Translations under genes and position numbers: made by a program
DNA from: Dyella amyloliquefaciens
Lineage (GTDB): Bacteria > Pseudomonadota > Gammaproteobacteria > Xanthomonadales > Rhodanobacteraceae
NCBI RefSeq assembly: GCF_004296575.1
Contig: NZ_SAYT01000005.1
Coordinates: 248,001 to 312,000 of the forward strand
Length of the DNA stretch: 64,000 nt
Reading direction: 5' to 3'
Part shown: in pieces, positions 37,908 to 48,040 of the stretch
Layout: each line of letters begins with the position of its first letter
How positions within the stretch are numbered: the stretch's first letter is position 1
The notes under the pieces: model-generated
Seen by the model: the letters and a program-made list of their open reading frames with translations, nothing else
What the model was told of the DNA's origin: nothing
Databases searched by the model: none

Positions 37908-39170
37908 ATGCTCTATCAGATTCATGAGTGGCAGCGCGCCATCCTTGGCCCACTCAGCCACTACGCCGAAGCCAGCGCCAAGATGTTCAGCGACGTCACG
38001 AGCCCGTTCTCGCACGTCCCGGGCGCGGATCGACTGGCCGCCGGTTATGAGCTGCTGCACCGGTTGGGCAAGGAGTACGAGAAGCCCGCCTTCAACCTCC
38101 CGCAGGTGACGGCGCACGGCCAGGAAATCGCCGTGATCGAGCGCGTGGTGCTGGACAGGCCGTTCTGCCAGCTCAAGCGCTTCAAGCGCTTCAGCGACGA
38201 TCCGGACACCATCGAAAAGATGAAGAACGACCCCGCCGTGCTGGTGGTCGCTCCGTTGTCCGGCCACCACGCCACCTTGCTGCGCGACACCGTGCGTACC
38301 CTGCTGCAGGACCACAAGGTGTACATCACCGACTGGGTGGACGCGCGCATGGTGCCGGCCAGCGAAGGTGCGTTCCGCCTCGACGACTACGTCGCCTACA
38401 TCGAGGCATTCATCCGCCATATCGGCGCGCGCAACGTGCACGTGGTCTCGGTGTGCCAGCCTACCGTGCCGGTACTCGCCGCGGTGTCGTTGATGGCCGC
38501 GCGCGGCGAGGACACGCCGCTCAGCATGACCATGATGGGCGGGCCGATCGAACCGCGCAGCAATCCCACCGGCGTCAACAACCTCGCCACCACGCGCCCG
38601 TTGAGCTGGTTCAAGGGCAACGTGATCCATACCGTGCCGGCGAACTATCCGGGCAGCGGGCGCGAGGTGTACCCCGGCTTCCTGCAGCACGCGGGCTTCA
38701 TCGCGATGAACCCGGGCCGCCACCTCAATTCGCATTGGGACTTCTACGAGAACCTGCTGCGCGGCGACCAGGACGACGCCGAGGCGCACCGCAAGTTCTA
38801 CGACGAGTACAACGCCGTGCTGGACATGCCGGCCGAGTACTACCTGGACACCATCGCCACCGTGTTCCAGCAGTTCCTGCTGCCGCGCGGCCTGTGGGAC
38901 GTTTCCGGCGAGCGCGTGCGACCCGAGACCATCAAGAACACCGCCCTGTTCACCGTGGAAGGCGAACTGGACGATATCGCCGGCCTGGGGCAGACCGAGG
39001 CCGCGCATGACCTGTGCAGCGGCATTCCGGCCAAGCGCCGCGCGCACCGCGTGGTCGAAGGTGCCGGCCATTACGGCATCTTCAGCGGACGCCGCTGGCG
39101 CCAGACGGTTTATCCGGAAGTGCGCGACTTCATCCGCAAGTTCAACAAGCCGGTGAAGCAGAGCGCCTGA
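37908..39170 (+). CDS. phaZ: Intracellular polyhydroxyalkanoate depolymerase
   Basis: Hydrolyses stored PHA/PHB granules. The 420-residue product matches the PhaZa-type intracellular depolymerase: N-terminal MLYQIHEWQRAILGPLSHYAEA, the nucleophile is a Cys in VVSVCQPTVPVLAAVSLMAA (in place of the lipase Ser), GGPIEPRSNPTGVN, and the late Asp and His regions VEGELDDIAG and VEGAGHYGIFSGRRWR. No PHA synthase (phaC) or phasin is in the window. Start at 37908 matches the family N-terminus. A REP doublet follows. Confidence 0.93.
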   Translation: MLYQIHEWQRAILGPLSHYAEASAKMFSDVTSPFSHVPGADRLAAGYELLHRLGKEYEKPAFNLPQVTAHGQEIAVIERVVLDRPFCQLKRFKRFSDDPDTIEKMKNDPAVLVVAPLSGHHATLLRDTVRTLLQDHKVYITDWVDARMVPASEGAFRLDDYVAYIEAFIRHIGARNVHVVSVCQPTVPVLAAVSLMAARGEDTPLSMTMMGGPIEPRSNPTGVNNLATTRPLSWFKGNVIHTVPANYPGSGREVYPGFLQHAGFIAMNPGRHLNSHWDFYENLLRGDQDDAEAHRKFYDEYNAVLDMPAEYYLDTIATVFQQFLLPRGLWDVSGERVRPETIKNTALFTVEGELDDIAGLGQTEAAHDLCSGIPAKRRAHRVVEGAGHYGIFSGRRWRQTVYPEVRDFIRKFNKPVKQSA

Positions 39171-39186
39171 CCCCGCGTTCTTCCCT

Positions 39187-39266
39187 GTAGGAGCGCACCC
39201 AGTGCGCGAACGCAGATTGCGGCATCACCGCTCCGTCGGCTTTTCGCGCACTGGGTGCGCTCCTAC
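39187..39266. repeat. REP doublet
   Basis: GTAGGAGCGCACCCAGTGCG from 39187 and its inverted partner ending at 39266. The spacer GGCATCACCGCTCCGTCGGC is identical to that of the doublet at 4615. It lies between convergent phaZ and ltaE. Confidence 0.9.
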
Positions 39267-39284
39267 ATGGGATGGAGCACCGTC

Positions 39285-40301
<1,017 letters not shown>

Positions 40302-40435
40302 GGTGGTCGCTCGTCGGAATACAGACGGCCAGCTTGCGCACTTGTCGGCCGCTAGGCAAGCCGCTTTCAGATCAACGCCTGCGCCACTGTCCCGCACCAT
40401 GCTTCCTCCTTGGCACTCACAAGGAGATCACCACC

Positions 40436-40714
40436 ATGAACAGGAAGGATGTGGTTGGGCAAGTCGCCGCAATGACCGGGCTGGCGACGCCTGTATGCGA
40501 GAAGGCACTGGAAGCCTTCGAGGACGTCTGCGGCGATGCACTGACCGGCGCCTTCAAAGGTACCCGCCACAACCACGCCCGCGTCATCGCCGAAATGGCC
40601 AGACGAACGGGAGCCAGCGAACAGGCATGCCAGGACATCCTCAAGGCTTTTGAGAAAGTCCTCGAAGATACCCTCCGCGACAAGCTCGGCTTCGGCCGGA
40701 AGAAGGGCCTGTAG
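40436..40714 (+). CDS. Small protein of two tandem HU-like helical repeats
   Basis: A 92-residue protein with an excellent ribosome site (AAGGAGATCACCACC before ATG 40436). Residues 4-36 and 48-80 align without gaps, 12 of 33 identical (shared V, A, TG, C, L, AFE, V, D, L). Each repeat resembles the first two helices of HU/IHF proteins (MNKxxLxxxVAxxTGLxxxxAxxALxAFxxxVxxAL), but the beta-sheet and DNA-binding arm of HU are absent; the C-terminus is a short basic tail (RDKLGFGRKKGL). It could be a single-chain mimic of the HU dimerisation core. Each repeat has one Cys. Not recognised as a named family. Divergent from ltaE, and upstream of an ABC exporter with its own ribosome site. Confidence 0.8.
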   Translation: MNRKDVVGQVAAMTGLATPVCEKALEAFEDVCGDALTGAFKGTRHNHARVIAEMARRTGASEQACQDILKAFEKVLEDTLRDKLGFGRKKGL

Positions 40715-40863
40715 CGGCGACACGCGCTGTCCCGGCATCCCGATGGCTGACGCCTCCGGGATGCCGTGCAGGGCCACGTGGCACCCGCGAGGCAGAGCCA
40801 CGGCGATTGGGCTAGCCTTTCCCATCGGCGCCATCCGCTCGGGATGTACAAGGAGCCGTGCTC

Positions 40864-42612
40864 ATGTCGTTCATGCGTCTGTACCTGCGCGTCATCGGGC
40901 TGCTGGCGCCCGAACGTCGGCTGGCAATCACGCTGGCGCTGGCGAACCTGGCGTTGGCCGGCGTGTTCTTCCTGGAACCGGTACTTTTTGGCCGCGTGGT
41001 CGACGCGTTGTCGGCGGACAACGGGCGCGCTGCGCGGTTGATTGGCCTCTGGGCCGGCGTCGGTTTCGCGGGCGTACTCGCCAATGTGTGGGTGTCGCTG
41101 CATGCGGATCGGCTGGCACACCGGCGCCGGCTCGCCGCCATCGCGCTGTTCTTCGAACATGCCGCATCGATGCCATTGTCCTTCCACGGCGAATACCACA
41201 CGGGCCGCCTGTCACGCATCATGAACGTCGGCGTCAGCAACCTGTTCAACCTGTGGCTGAGCTTTTTCCGCGAGCACCTGGCGACATTGCTGTCGATCAT
41301 CGTGATGATTCCGGTTGCCCTGTGGCTGAACTGGAAGCTCGCGCTGCTGATGATGGCGCTCCTGCTGTGCTTCTCCATCTTCAACGCCGTCGCGGTGCAA
41401 CGCACGCACAAGGCGCAGGGCGAAGTAGAGGAACTCCACCATGAAATCGCCACGCGCGCCGGCGACGTGTTCGGCAACGTCACCGTGGTGCAGAGCTTCA
41501 CGCGGCTGGCCGCCGAATCGCGCGCCCTGCACGAACTGATGACCCGCACGCTCAATGCGCAGTATCCCGTGCTGCGCGGCTGGGCGATCCTTTCGGTACT
41601 CAACCGGGCAGCCAGTACGCTGACCATCGTGGCGATCTTCGCCGTCGGTGCCGCACTGCATGCGCGCGGCGAAATCAGCGTCGGTGGCATCGTCAGTTTC
41701 GTGGGTTTCTCGATGCTGCTGATCGGGCGACTGGAGCAGTTCGCCACCTTCCTTTCGAACCTGTTCTTCCAGTCGCAGTCACTGCGCGATTTCTTCACCG
41801 TGCTCGACCGACAGTCGGAGATCGAGGACCGCCCGGGCGCGATCGTTTTGCCACGTGTGCAAGGCGACGTTGTATTCGAACACGTGAGCTTCGGTTACGA
41901 CCCGGTGCAGCCTGCCCTGCATGGCCTGAGCTTCCGCGCGCCGCCCGGCAGCACCATCGCCCTGGTAGGCCCGACCGGCGCCGGCAAGAGCACCGCGCTC
42001 AGCCTGCTCTACCGCGCCTACGATCCATCCGAAGGGCGCGTCACCATCGATGGCCATGATGTGCGCGAGGTGACGCTGGAATCGCTGCGCAGGAACATCG
42101 GCGTGGTGTTCCAGGACGCGGGCATGTTCTATCGCTCGATTCTCGAAAACCTGCGCGTGGGTGATCCCGAGGCGGATGCAGCTTCAATCGAGAACGCCGT
42201 CGCGGCCGCGGAAGCAGCCACCTTCATTTCGCGCAAACCCGAGGGGTTGGAGACCTTGGTCGCCGAGCGCGGCCGCTCACTTTCCGGTGGCGAGCGCCAA
42301 CGCCTGGCCATCGCCCGCGCCATGCTGAAGGATGCACCCATCCTGATACTTGACGAAGCCACCAGCGCACTCGACAACGCGACCGAGGCGCGCATCCAGC
42401 GTGCGCTGGATCGGCTGACCAAGGGGCGCACCACGTTCGTGATTGCGCATCGTTTGTCGACGGTGCGGGATGCGGATTTGATCCTTGTGCTGGATCAGGG
42501 GCGGTTGGTGGAGCAAGGCAGGTTCGACGAACTGATTCGTCTGGGTGGGTTGTTTGCGCGTCTGGCGGAGGATGGGAAGTTTGCGCCTGATGCGGAGGTA
42601 GTGGAGGGGTAG
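40864..42612 (+). CDS. Glucan-type ABC exporter (NdvA/ChvA-like), fused permease-ATPase
   Basis: A half-transporter of 582 residues: six-span permease domain (about 10-310) and ATPase domain (about 330-575) with Walker A GPTGAGKST, Q-loop VFQDAGMFYRSIL, signature LSGGERQRLAIARA, Walker B ILILDEATSALD and H-loop IAHRLSTV. The N-terminal block (LAITLALANLALAGVFFLEPVLFGRVVDAL) is close to NdvA/ChvA, which export cyclic beta-1,2-glucan; whether this organism makes such glucan is unknown and no synthase is nearby. ATG at 40864 is chosen because AAGGAG is 8 bases upstream, against a GTG at 40858. Followed by a repeat island. Confidence 0.9.
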   Translation: MSFMRLYLRVIGLLAPERRLAITLALANLALAGVFFLEPVLFGRVVDALSADNGRAARLIGLWAGVGFAGVLANVWVSLHADRLAHRRRLAAIALFFEHAASMPLSFHGEYHTGRLSRIMNVGVSNLFNLWLSFFREHLATLLSIIVMIPVALWLNWKLALLMMALLLCFSIFNAVAVQRTHKAQGEVEELHHEIATRAGDVFGNVTVVQSFTRLAAESRALHELMTRTLNAQYPVLRGWAILSVLNRAASTLTIVAIFAVGAALHARGEISVGGIVSFVGFSMLLIGRLEQFATFLSNLFFQSQSLRDFFTVLDRQSEIEDRPGAIVLPRVQGDVVFEHVSFGYDPVQPALHGLSFRAPPGSTIALVGPTGAGKSTALSLLYRAYDPSEGRVTIDGHDVREVTLESLRRNIGVVFQDAGMFYRSILENLRVGDPEADAASIENAVAAAEAATFISRKPEGLETLVAERGRSLSGGERQRLAIARAMLKDAPILILDEATSALDNATEARIQRALDRLTKGRTTFVIAHRLSTVRDADLILVLDQGRLVEQGRFDELIRLGGLFARLAEDGKFAPDAEVVEG

Positions 42613-42728
42613 CTGTTTGCTTCCCTTTGGGGATGTGAACGGGGCGCGGTCGTCTCTCGCTCCGGCTGCATGTTTTTGGGCTTTTTGTCTGAGACTACGG
42701 TTTTGCCTTCGGTAGCTCCGTTCCCGCC

Positions 42729-42985
42729 AGGTTGCCGCCTACGACGCAATGCTAGTCCCTGTGGGACGCGGCGGGCGTTTCGATCTCCTGCCGGAGTTCG
42801 AGTCACTTTTCTTTTGCTGGCCCAAAAGAAAAGTAACCCAAAGAAAATGGCCTTTAGAGCCAGGGCTCATAGCGGTATGCGGGATAGAAGCGCCGGATGA
42901 CTTAGGCAAGCCGAATCAGGGACGTGCTACCTCCAAGGGAGCGGCTACACCGCCACGCGCCGAAGCGCTGAGGGCTTAAAGCCGG
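42729..42985 (+). repeat. Large element copy B
   Basis: Order of blocks: GTTGCCGCCTACG, GCGGGCGTTTCGATC, ACTTTTCTTTTG (42805-42816) pairing perfectly with CAAAAGAAAAGT (42823-42834), then AACCCAAAGAAAATGGCCTT, TAGAGCCAGGGCTCATAGCG, GGCTACACCGCCACGCG and GCTGAGGGCTTAAAGCC. Same order as copy A (26097) and, inverted, copy C (43021). Open frames across it are repeat translations. Confidence 0.85.
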
Positions 42986-43020
42986 CCTGGGTGCCTTTGG
43001 AGTGCACTCGCTAGATTGAC

Positions 43021-43299
43021 CCCTCACCCCAGCCCTCTCCCCGGAGGGGAGAGGGAGCGAAGCGGGTGCGGCTTTAAGTCCTCAGCGCATTTGCGCGTGG
43101 CGGTGTAGCCTCTCGACGGCGGCGGAGGCGGTCGCAATCCGGGCTCCGGAACCTCCAAGGCCTTTCCCTGCGGAGTGCTGCCAGCTCTGGCTCTGAAGGT
43201 CGTTTTCTTTGGGTTACTTTTCTTTTGGACCAGCAAAAGAAAAGTGACTCGAGCGTCGGCAGACGATCGAAACGCCCGCTGCGTAAGCGGCAACCTGGC
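43021..43299 (-). repeat. Large element copy C (inverted), ending in a CCCTCTCCC hairpin
   Basis: Reading the minus strand it repeats the block order of copies A and B, including GGAGCCCGGATTGCGACCGC (shared with A), the perfect 12-bp stem ACTTTTCTTTTG/CAAAAGAAAAGT (43216-43227 and 43234-43245) and the terminal CCCTCTCCCC hairpin (43021-43060). B and C together make a ~570-bp imperfect palindrome between the ABC exporter and lptG. The rest of the gap to 43440 has only a fragment of a GTCATTCCTGC-type repeat near 43365. Confidence 0.85.
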
Positions 43300-43446
43300 A
43301 AAACCACGGCAACCGTAGGCCAAAGCCCCTGCACGACCAGCTTCGCTGTTGTGAAGCACCTACTGCTTTCGCAGGAATGACAAGCATAAAGACCGAGACA
43401 AAAAGTGCTCACTCGCAAGGTGCGCCATACACAAAAATACGCACCA

Positions 43447-43473
43447 ACAAAAAGGGCAGTGTCGCCACCGCCC
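43447..43473 (-). terminator. Terminator of lptF-lptG
   Basis: On the minus strand GGGCGGTG-GCGA-CACTGCCC is followed by TTTTTGTTGG, 27 bp past the lptG stop. Stem of 8 bp with one G-U pair. Confidence 0.8.
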
Positions 43474-43499
43474 CTCTCGCAAAACGAAAACCCGGTCAG

Positions 43500-44600
43500 C
43501 TACCCGTGCTTCCTGAAATACAACCAGGCAATCACCGCCAGGATCACAGCAGGCAACAAGTTCGCCATCAACGGCGGCACGCCATACACCGTGCCGAAGC
43601 TCACCATGGCCTTCTGCAGGAAGTACCAGCCGATCGCCAGCAGCATGCCGATGAACATGCGCTTGCCCAGGCCACCCGAGCGCAGCGTGCCGAACGAGAA
43701 CGGCATCGCGCACAGCACCAGCACCAGCACGTTGAGCGGATACAGCGCGCGGCCCCAGAAGGCGTTGGCGTAGGCGCCAGGGTTCTGGCCGTTCTGTTCC
43801 AGATAGGTGATGTTGCGACGAAGGTCGCGCATCGGCTGGTACTGCGGCTGGATCACCGACAGCTCCAGCACCTGCGGATTGAGCCTCGAATCCCAGCGCT
43901 CATTGGCGACTGTCGTGCTGTGGGTGCCCTTGTCGTCGAGCGTGGTGCTGCGCACCTGGTTCATCAGCCACTGGTGGCCATCGTGCTCCGCGGTCTGCGC
44001 CCAGTCGAAGCGTGCCACCTGGCCATCAGGCGTCAGCGTGAACACGCGTACGTCATGCAGCTGCACGACGCTGTGCGTCTCGGTACGCCTCACCGTCACG
44101 CCCTTGGCGTTGATGATGCGCGCACCGTCGCGCGCCCACAGGCCGGAAGCGCCGCCCATGCCCACGTTGTTTGAGCGCATGCGCAACTGCATGGCCTGCG
44201 CTTTCTGGTCGCCCCACGGCGCAGCCGTCTCGCCCAGGATCACCACACCGAAGATGAGGATGGCCACCACGCCCACCGCCGAGACGGCGATGCGCAGCTT
44301 GGAAAGGCCGCAGGCGCGCAGGGCGGTGAGCTCGTTGGTAGACGCCAGGCCGCCAAGACCCAGCAGGCCGCCGATCAGCGCCGCATTGCCGAACATCTCG
44401 TAAAGGCGACGTGGAAAGGTCACCAGCACGTAGATCACGGCATTGGTCACGGTGTAGCCGTTCTTGCCCACGTTGCCGAGCTGGCGCATGAGCTGGACCA
44501 CGGCATCGAGGCCGGTGATCACCAGCCATACCATCAGGATCGATGCCAGTACGGTCGTACCAACCAGCCAGTCGACACGCTTGACGCGCAACGCGGCCAT
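43500..44600 (-). CDS. lptG: LPS export permease LptG
   Basis: Inner-membrane subunit of the LptB2FG exporter that extracts lipopolysaccharide and passes it to LptC/A. 366 residues: three N-terminal spans (VDWLVGTTVLASILMVWLVITGLDAVV, then PRRLYEMFGNAALIGGLLGLGGLASTNELTALRACG, the LptB-contacting coupling helix region), a periplasmic beta-jellyroll (about 130-265), and three C-terminal spans. Its ATG shares one base with the lptF stop (TGATG), so the two are coupled. A terminator follows. Confidence 0.96.
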   Translation of the reverse strand: MAALRVKRVDWLVGTTVLASILMVWLVITGLDAVVQLMRQLGNVGKNGYTVTNAVIYVLVTFPRRLYEMFGNAALIGGLLGLGGLASTNELTALRACGLSKLRIAVSAVGVVAILIFGVVILGETAAPWGDQKAQAMQLRMRSNNVGMGGASGLWARDGARIINAKGVTVRRTETHSVVQLHDVRVFTLTPDGQVARFDWAQTAEHDGHQWLMNQVRSTTLDDKGTHSTTVANERWDSRLNPQVLELSVIQPQYQPMRDLRRNITYLEQNGQNPGAYANAFWGRALYPLNVLVLVLCAMPFSFGTLRSGGLGKRMFIGMLLAIGWYFLQKAMVSFGTVYGVPPLMANLLPAVILAVIAWLYFRKHG

Positions 44601-45706
44601 CAGGCACCCGCCCTTCGCGGCTTGCGCTCGACATACTGGCTACGGAACATCCAGGCGGCAATGCCGAACACGATCAGCGACAGCATCCACATCGGTCCCG
44701 AGTGATGCCAGTGACCCTTGATGAGCTGGCCACGACACAGCGCCATCATCAGGTAATAGCAGTAGAACGCGAGCACGGCCAGCAACAGGCGCCCGAAGCG
44801 CGGTTCGCGCGGGCTCTGGCGCGACAGCGGCAACGCCAGCGTCAACAGCACCAGCGTCATCGCCGGAGCGATGGTGCGCCACGCGAACTCCGCGCGCGTA
44901 TCCGGGTTGTCGGTACGCAGCAGGGCCATCGTGGTGAGCGAGTGCGCGGGATCTTCATCGTCCGTATCCGACTGCACGTTGGACAGCGACGCGTCGTTGC
45001 GCTCGTACTGCATCTTGCGCCAGTTGTCCGCACCCAGCGGGATGTCGTACTGGAAGCCGTTCCACAGCGCCAGGAAGCGGCCGCTGCCGTCGGTCTCCTG
45101 ATAGAGCTGGCCACGCTTGCCGGTCACCAGCTTGATATGCGGAACGTTGTCCTTGCCGATACGTTCGGTGGCGATGAACGTGTTGCCCAGCGTGCTGCCG
45201 TCGCGGCTGAGCTGATCGACGAAGATGATGCCGCCCTTGCCCGGCAGCTCGGTGAAGCGGCCGGCATCCAGGCCGGCGGCGATCACCGACCGGTTCGCTG
45301 CCGCCACCAACTGGTCGGAGGTGCGCGCCGCCCACGGCCCCAGCCACAGCGACACGAGGCCGACCAGCAGGGCGATGCTCGCGGCGAGGATCGACATCGG
45401 GCGCAGCAGGCCCGAGGCGCCCATGCCCGAGGATGCCAGCACGTGCATTTCGCTCTCGCGCCACATGCGACCGAGGGCGAGCAGCACGCCGAGGAAGGCC
45501 GACAGCGGCAGCAGCGTGGTGAGGCCATCCAGCATGTTCAGGCCCAGCACCTGGAACATCACGCTGGCCGGGAAACTGCCATTGGCCACCTGCTGCAGCA
45601 CGTGCGCAAACGAGATGCCGGACATGATGGCCAGCAGCACGATGGCAGTGGCGGCTACGCTCTGAGCCAGCTCACGCAGGAAATAACGATCGAGGATGCT
45701 TAGCAC
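44600..45706 (-). CDS. lptF: LPS export permease LptF
   Basis: Partner permease of LptG, 368 residues, same fold: spans near the N-terminus (RYFLRELAQSVAATAIVLLAIMSGISFAHVL), FLGVLLALGRMWRESEMHVLASSGMG (coupling helix block), periplasmic domain, and three C-terminal spans. The start is a GTG at 45706 with GAGGG upstream; the N-terminus MLSILDRYF is typical for LptF. Divergent from pepA across 206 bp, the usual lptF/pepA arrangement in gammaproteobacteria. Confidence 0.96.
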   Translation of the reverse strand: MLSILDRYFLRELAQSVAATAIVLLAIMSGISFAHVLQQVANGSFPASVMFQVLGLNMLDGLTTLLPLSAFLGVLLALGRMWRESEMHVLASSGMGASGLLRPMSILAASIALLVGLVSLWLGPWAARTSDQLVAAANRSVIAAGLDAGRFTELPGKGGIIFVDQLSRDGSTLGNTFIATERIGKDNVPHIKLVTGKRGQLYQETDGSGRFLALWNGFQYDIPLGADNWRKMQYERNDASLSNVQSDTDDEDPAHSLTTMALLRTDNPDTRAEFAWRTIAPAMTLVLLTLALPLSRQSPREPRFGRLLLAVLAFYCYYLMMALCRGQLIKGHWHHSGPMWMLSLIVFGIAAWMFRSQYVERKPRRAGA

Positions 45707-45912
45707 CGGCCCTCACGCACGCATTGGCCCGCACGGCAACGCCGCCCGCGGGGTGACAAATAACGGTGAAGTGTAAGCGCTCTCGCCCCGCTCATGGGGA
45801 CAGGTCCTCGACATGGGATAAGATGAAGGGCTTGGCGCCGCCCTTCCCGGGGCCCGGCAAACCCCAAGTCTAGCCTGTCCGGGCCTTTCCGGACCTTTCT
45901 GCAGGACACGAT

Positions 45913-47400
45913 ATGACTCTCCAGTTCAGCCTCGGCTCCGCCGCTCCCGAAACCGTCGAAACCCCCTGCGTGGTGGTCGGCGTGTACGAGAACGGCATGC
46001 TCACCAGCGCCGCTGCCCGCGTGGACACCGCCGCGCATGGCGCGATCAAGCGCCAGGTCGAGAGCGGCGACATCACCGGCAAGGCCGGCACCACGGCCGT
46101 GCTGTTCGCGCCCGAGGGCATCGCAGCCAAGCGTGTGCTGGTGGTCGGACTGGGAACGCAGAAGACCTTCGATGGTGCACGCTATCAGAAGGTGACCATC
46201 GAGGCCGCGCGTGCGCTGGGTCGCCTGCCGATCGACAGCGCCGTGTCGTACCTGGCCGAAGTCGACGTGCCCGGCCATGACGCCGCCTGGCGCGTGCGCA
46301 CCGCCGCCCTGGGCGCCGACTACGCCGCCTATCGCTACACCGCCACCTTCAAGCCGCGCGAAAAGAGCGCTCAGCCGGAGCTGGGCGCCATCACCTTCGT
46401 CGCGGGCGACGACGCGCAGGCCGGCCTGCAGCAGGCCGCCGGCATTGCCGAAGGCGTGCGCTTCGCGCGCGAACTCGCCAACCTGCCGCCGAACATCTGC
46501 AACCCCGCCTACATCGCCGCGCAGGCCGAGCAGTTCGCTGCCGCGCACGACAAGGTGAGCTGCACCGTGCTTGACGACGAGAAGATGGGCGAACTGGGCT
46601 TCGGCTCGCTGCTCGCCGTCGGTCGCGGCTCGGCCAACAAGCCCAAGCTCGTGATCCTCGAGTACAAGGGCGGCGTGGAAGGCGACAAGCCGTACGCCTT
46701 CGTCGGCAAGGGCATCACCTTCGACACCGGCGGCATCAGCCTCAAGCCCGGCCCGGGCATGGAAGAAATGAAGTACGACATGGGCGGCGCTGCCGGCATG
46801 CTCGGCAGCTTCGTCGCCACGGTGAAGCTGGGCCTGCCGGTGAACCTGGTGTGCGTGGTGCCGGCCGTGGAAAACATGCCCGACGGCGACGCCTATCGCC
46901 CGGGCGACGTGCTCACCAGCCTGTCCGGTCTCACCATCGAAGTGCTCAACACCGATGCGGAAGGCCGCCTGATCCTGTGCGATGCGCTGACCTACACCGC
47001 GCAGACGTACCAGCCGAAGGTGCTGATCGACGCCGCCACGCTTACCGGTGCCTGCGTGATCGCGCTGGGCAAGCACGCCAGCGGCCTGATGAGCAAGCAC
47101 GACGACCTCGCCGCCGAGCTGCTCGCCGCCGGTGAGCACACGCTGGATCGCGCATGGCGCCTGCCGCTGTGGGACGACTACCAGGTGCAGCTGGAATCGG
47201 GCTTCGCCGACGTCGCCAACATCGGCGGCAAGAATGCCGGCGCCGTCACCGCAGGCTGCTTCCTGGCGCGCTTCACCGAAGGCCAGCGCTGGGCACACCT
47301 GGATATCGCCGGCACGGCATGGGACGAAGGCCGCAAGGGCATGGCCACGGGCCGCCCGGTGCCGCTGCTGGTGCAGTGGCTGATCGATCGCGCCGCCTGA
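45913..47400 (+). CDS. pepA: Leucyl aminopeptidase PepA
   Basis: Cytosolic M17 metallo-aminopeptidase, also a Xer accessory DNA-binding protein in E. coli. 495 residues: N-terminal macro-like domain, catalytic domain with GKGITFDTGGISLKP (Lys and Asp metal ligands), KYDMGGAAGM, and the M17 signature NTDAEGRLIL. ATG at 45913. A perfect 12-bp hairpin separates it from holC, with which it is probably co-transcribed. Confidence 0.97.
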   Translation: MTLQFSLGSAAPETVETPCVVVGVYENGMLTSAAARVDTAAHGAIKRQVESGDITGKAGTTAVLFAPEGIAAKRVLVVGLGTQKTFDGARYQKVTIEAARALGRLPIDSAVSYLAEVDVPGHDAAWRVRTAALGADYAAYRYTATFKPREKSAQPELGAITFVAGDDAQAGLQQAAGIAEGVRFARELANLPPNICNPAYIAAQAEQFAAAHDKVSCTVLDDEKMGELGFGSLLAVGRGSANKPKLVILEYKGGVEGDKPYAFVGKGITFDTGGISLKPGPGMEEMKYDMGGAAGMLGSFVATVKLGLPVNLVCVVPAVENMPDGDAYRPGDVLTSLSGLTIEVLNTDAEGRLILCDALTYTAQTYQPKVLIDAATLTGACVIALGKHASGLMSKHDDLAAELLAAGEHTLDRAWRLPLWDDYQVQLESGFADVANIGGKNAGAVTAGCFLARFTEGQRWAHLDIAGTAWDEGRKGMATGRPVPLLVQWLIDRAA

Positions 47401-47408
47401 TCCCTCGA

Positions 47409-47436
47409 CGCCCTTCCGGCCAACGCCGGAAGGGCG
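47409..47436 (+). other. Hairpin between pepA and holC
   Basis: CGCCCTTCCGGC pairs perfectly with GCCGGAAGGGCG, CAAC loop, no T-run. It starts 8 bp after the pepA stop and ends 19 bp before holC; probably an mRNA-processing or stabilising structure rather than a terminator. Confidence 0.6.
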
Positions 47437-47455
47437 AACCCACAAGGCTTACGCC

Positions 47456-47878
47456 ATGCCTCGCGCCGACTTCTACCTGATCGACAAGCCGCGCTTCCGC
47501 GAACAGCCGCTGCTGCTGGTATGCGAGCTGGCCAAGCGCGGCTTTGCCGCGCAGCAACCGATGCTGATCCTCGCGCGCGATTTCGCGCAGGCCGAAGCCA
47601 TCGACGAACTGCTGTGGGAATTCGACCAGGACGGCTTCATCTCGCATCAGCTCGCGGGCGATGACGATGACGAGTTCACCGCCGTGCTGATCGTGCCGCC
47701 CGGCATGGAGCCCGCCGACCGGCCATTGCAGATCAACCTGCGCGAGGAGTGCGCTCCTGGCCGCTACGACCGTGTGCTGGAAGTGGTGGCCGCCGACCCC
47801 GCCGAGCGCGATGGCTCGCGGGTACGCTGGACCGAATACAAGCGTCGCGGCTTCGAGGTCAACAAGTTCGACATGTAG
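47456..47878 (+). CDS. holC: DNA polymerase III chi subunit
   Basis: Clamp-loader accessory subunit that links the replisome to single-strand-binding protein. 140 residues with the family pattern: RADFYLIDKPRFREQPLLLVCELAKRGFA at the N-terminus, DFAQAEAIDELLWEFDQDGFISHQLAGDDDDE (chi 'LW.F....F..H' block) and a C-terminal TEYKRRGFEVNKFDM. pepA-holC is conserved; valS normally follows but here a terminator, a REP doublet and an unrelated kinase gene come next. Confidence 0.93.
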   Translation: MPRADFYLIDKPRFREQPLLLVCELAKRGFAAQQPMLILARDFAQAEAIDELLWEFDQDGFISHQLAGDDDDEFTAVLIVPPGMEPADRPLQINLREECAPGRYDRVLEVVAADPAERDGSRVRWTEYKRRGFEVNKFDM

Positions 47879-47905
47879 AAAGGGCGCTTCGGCGCCCTTC
47901 TCTTT
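47879..47905 (+). terminator. Terminator of pepA-holC
   Basis: AAGGGCGC-TTCG-GCGCCCTT with a stable TTCG tetraloop, followed by CTCTTTTC, directly after the holC stop. Confidence 0.85.
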
Positions 47906-47922
47906 TCGCCACACCGGCTTTC

Positions 47923-48020
47923 GTAGGAGCGCACCCAGTGCGCGACCGCAGAGCAGCGATGTCGCCACGACGTGGCGTTCTCTCCGGGGCAGGCTTTTCG
48001 CGCACTGGGTGCGCTCCTAC
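47923..48020. repeat. REP doublet
   Basis: GTAGGAGCGCACCCAGTGCG at 47923 and inverted copy ending at 48020, with a 50-bp spacer that differs from the other doublets except for CAGGCTTTTCGCGCAC at its right end. It lies between convergent holC and the kinase gene. Confidence 0.9.
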
Positions 48021-48040
48021 AAATGCGCACAGGCGAGGGC

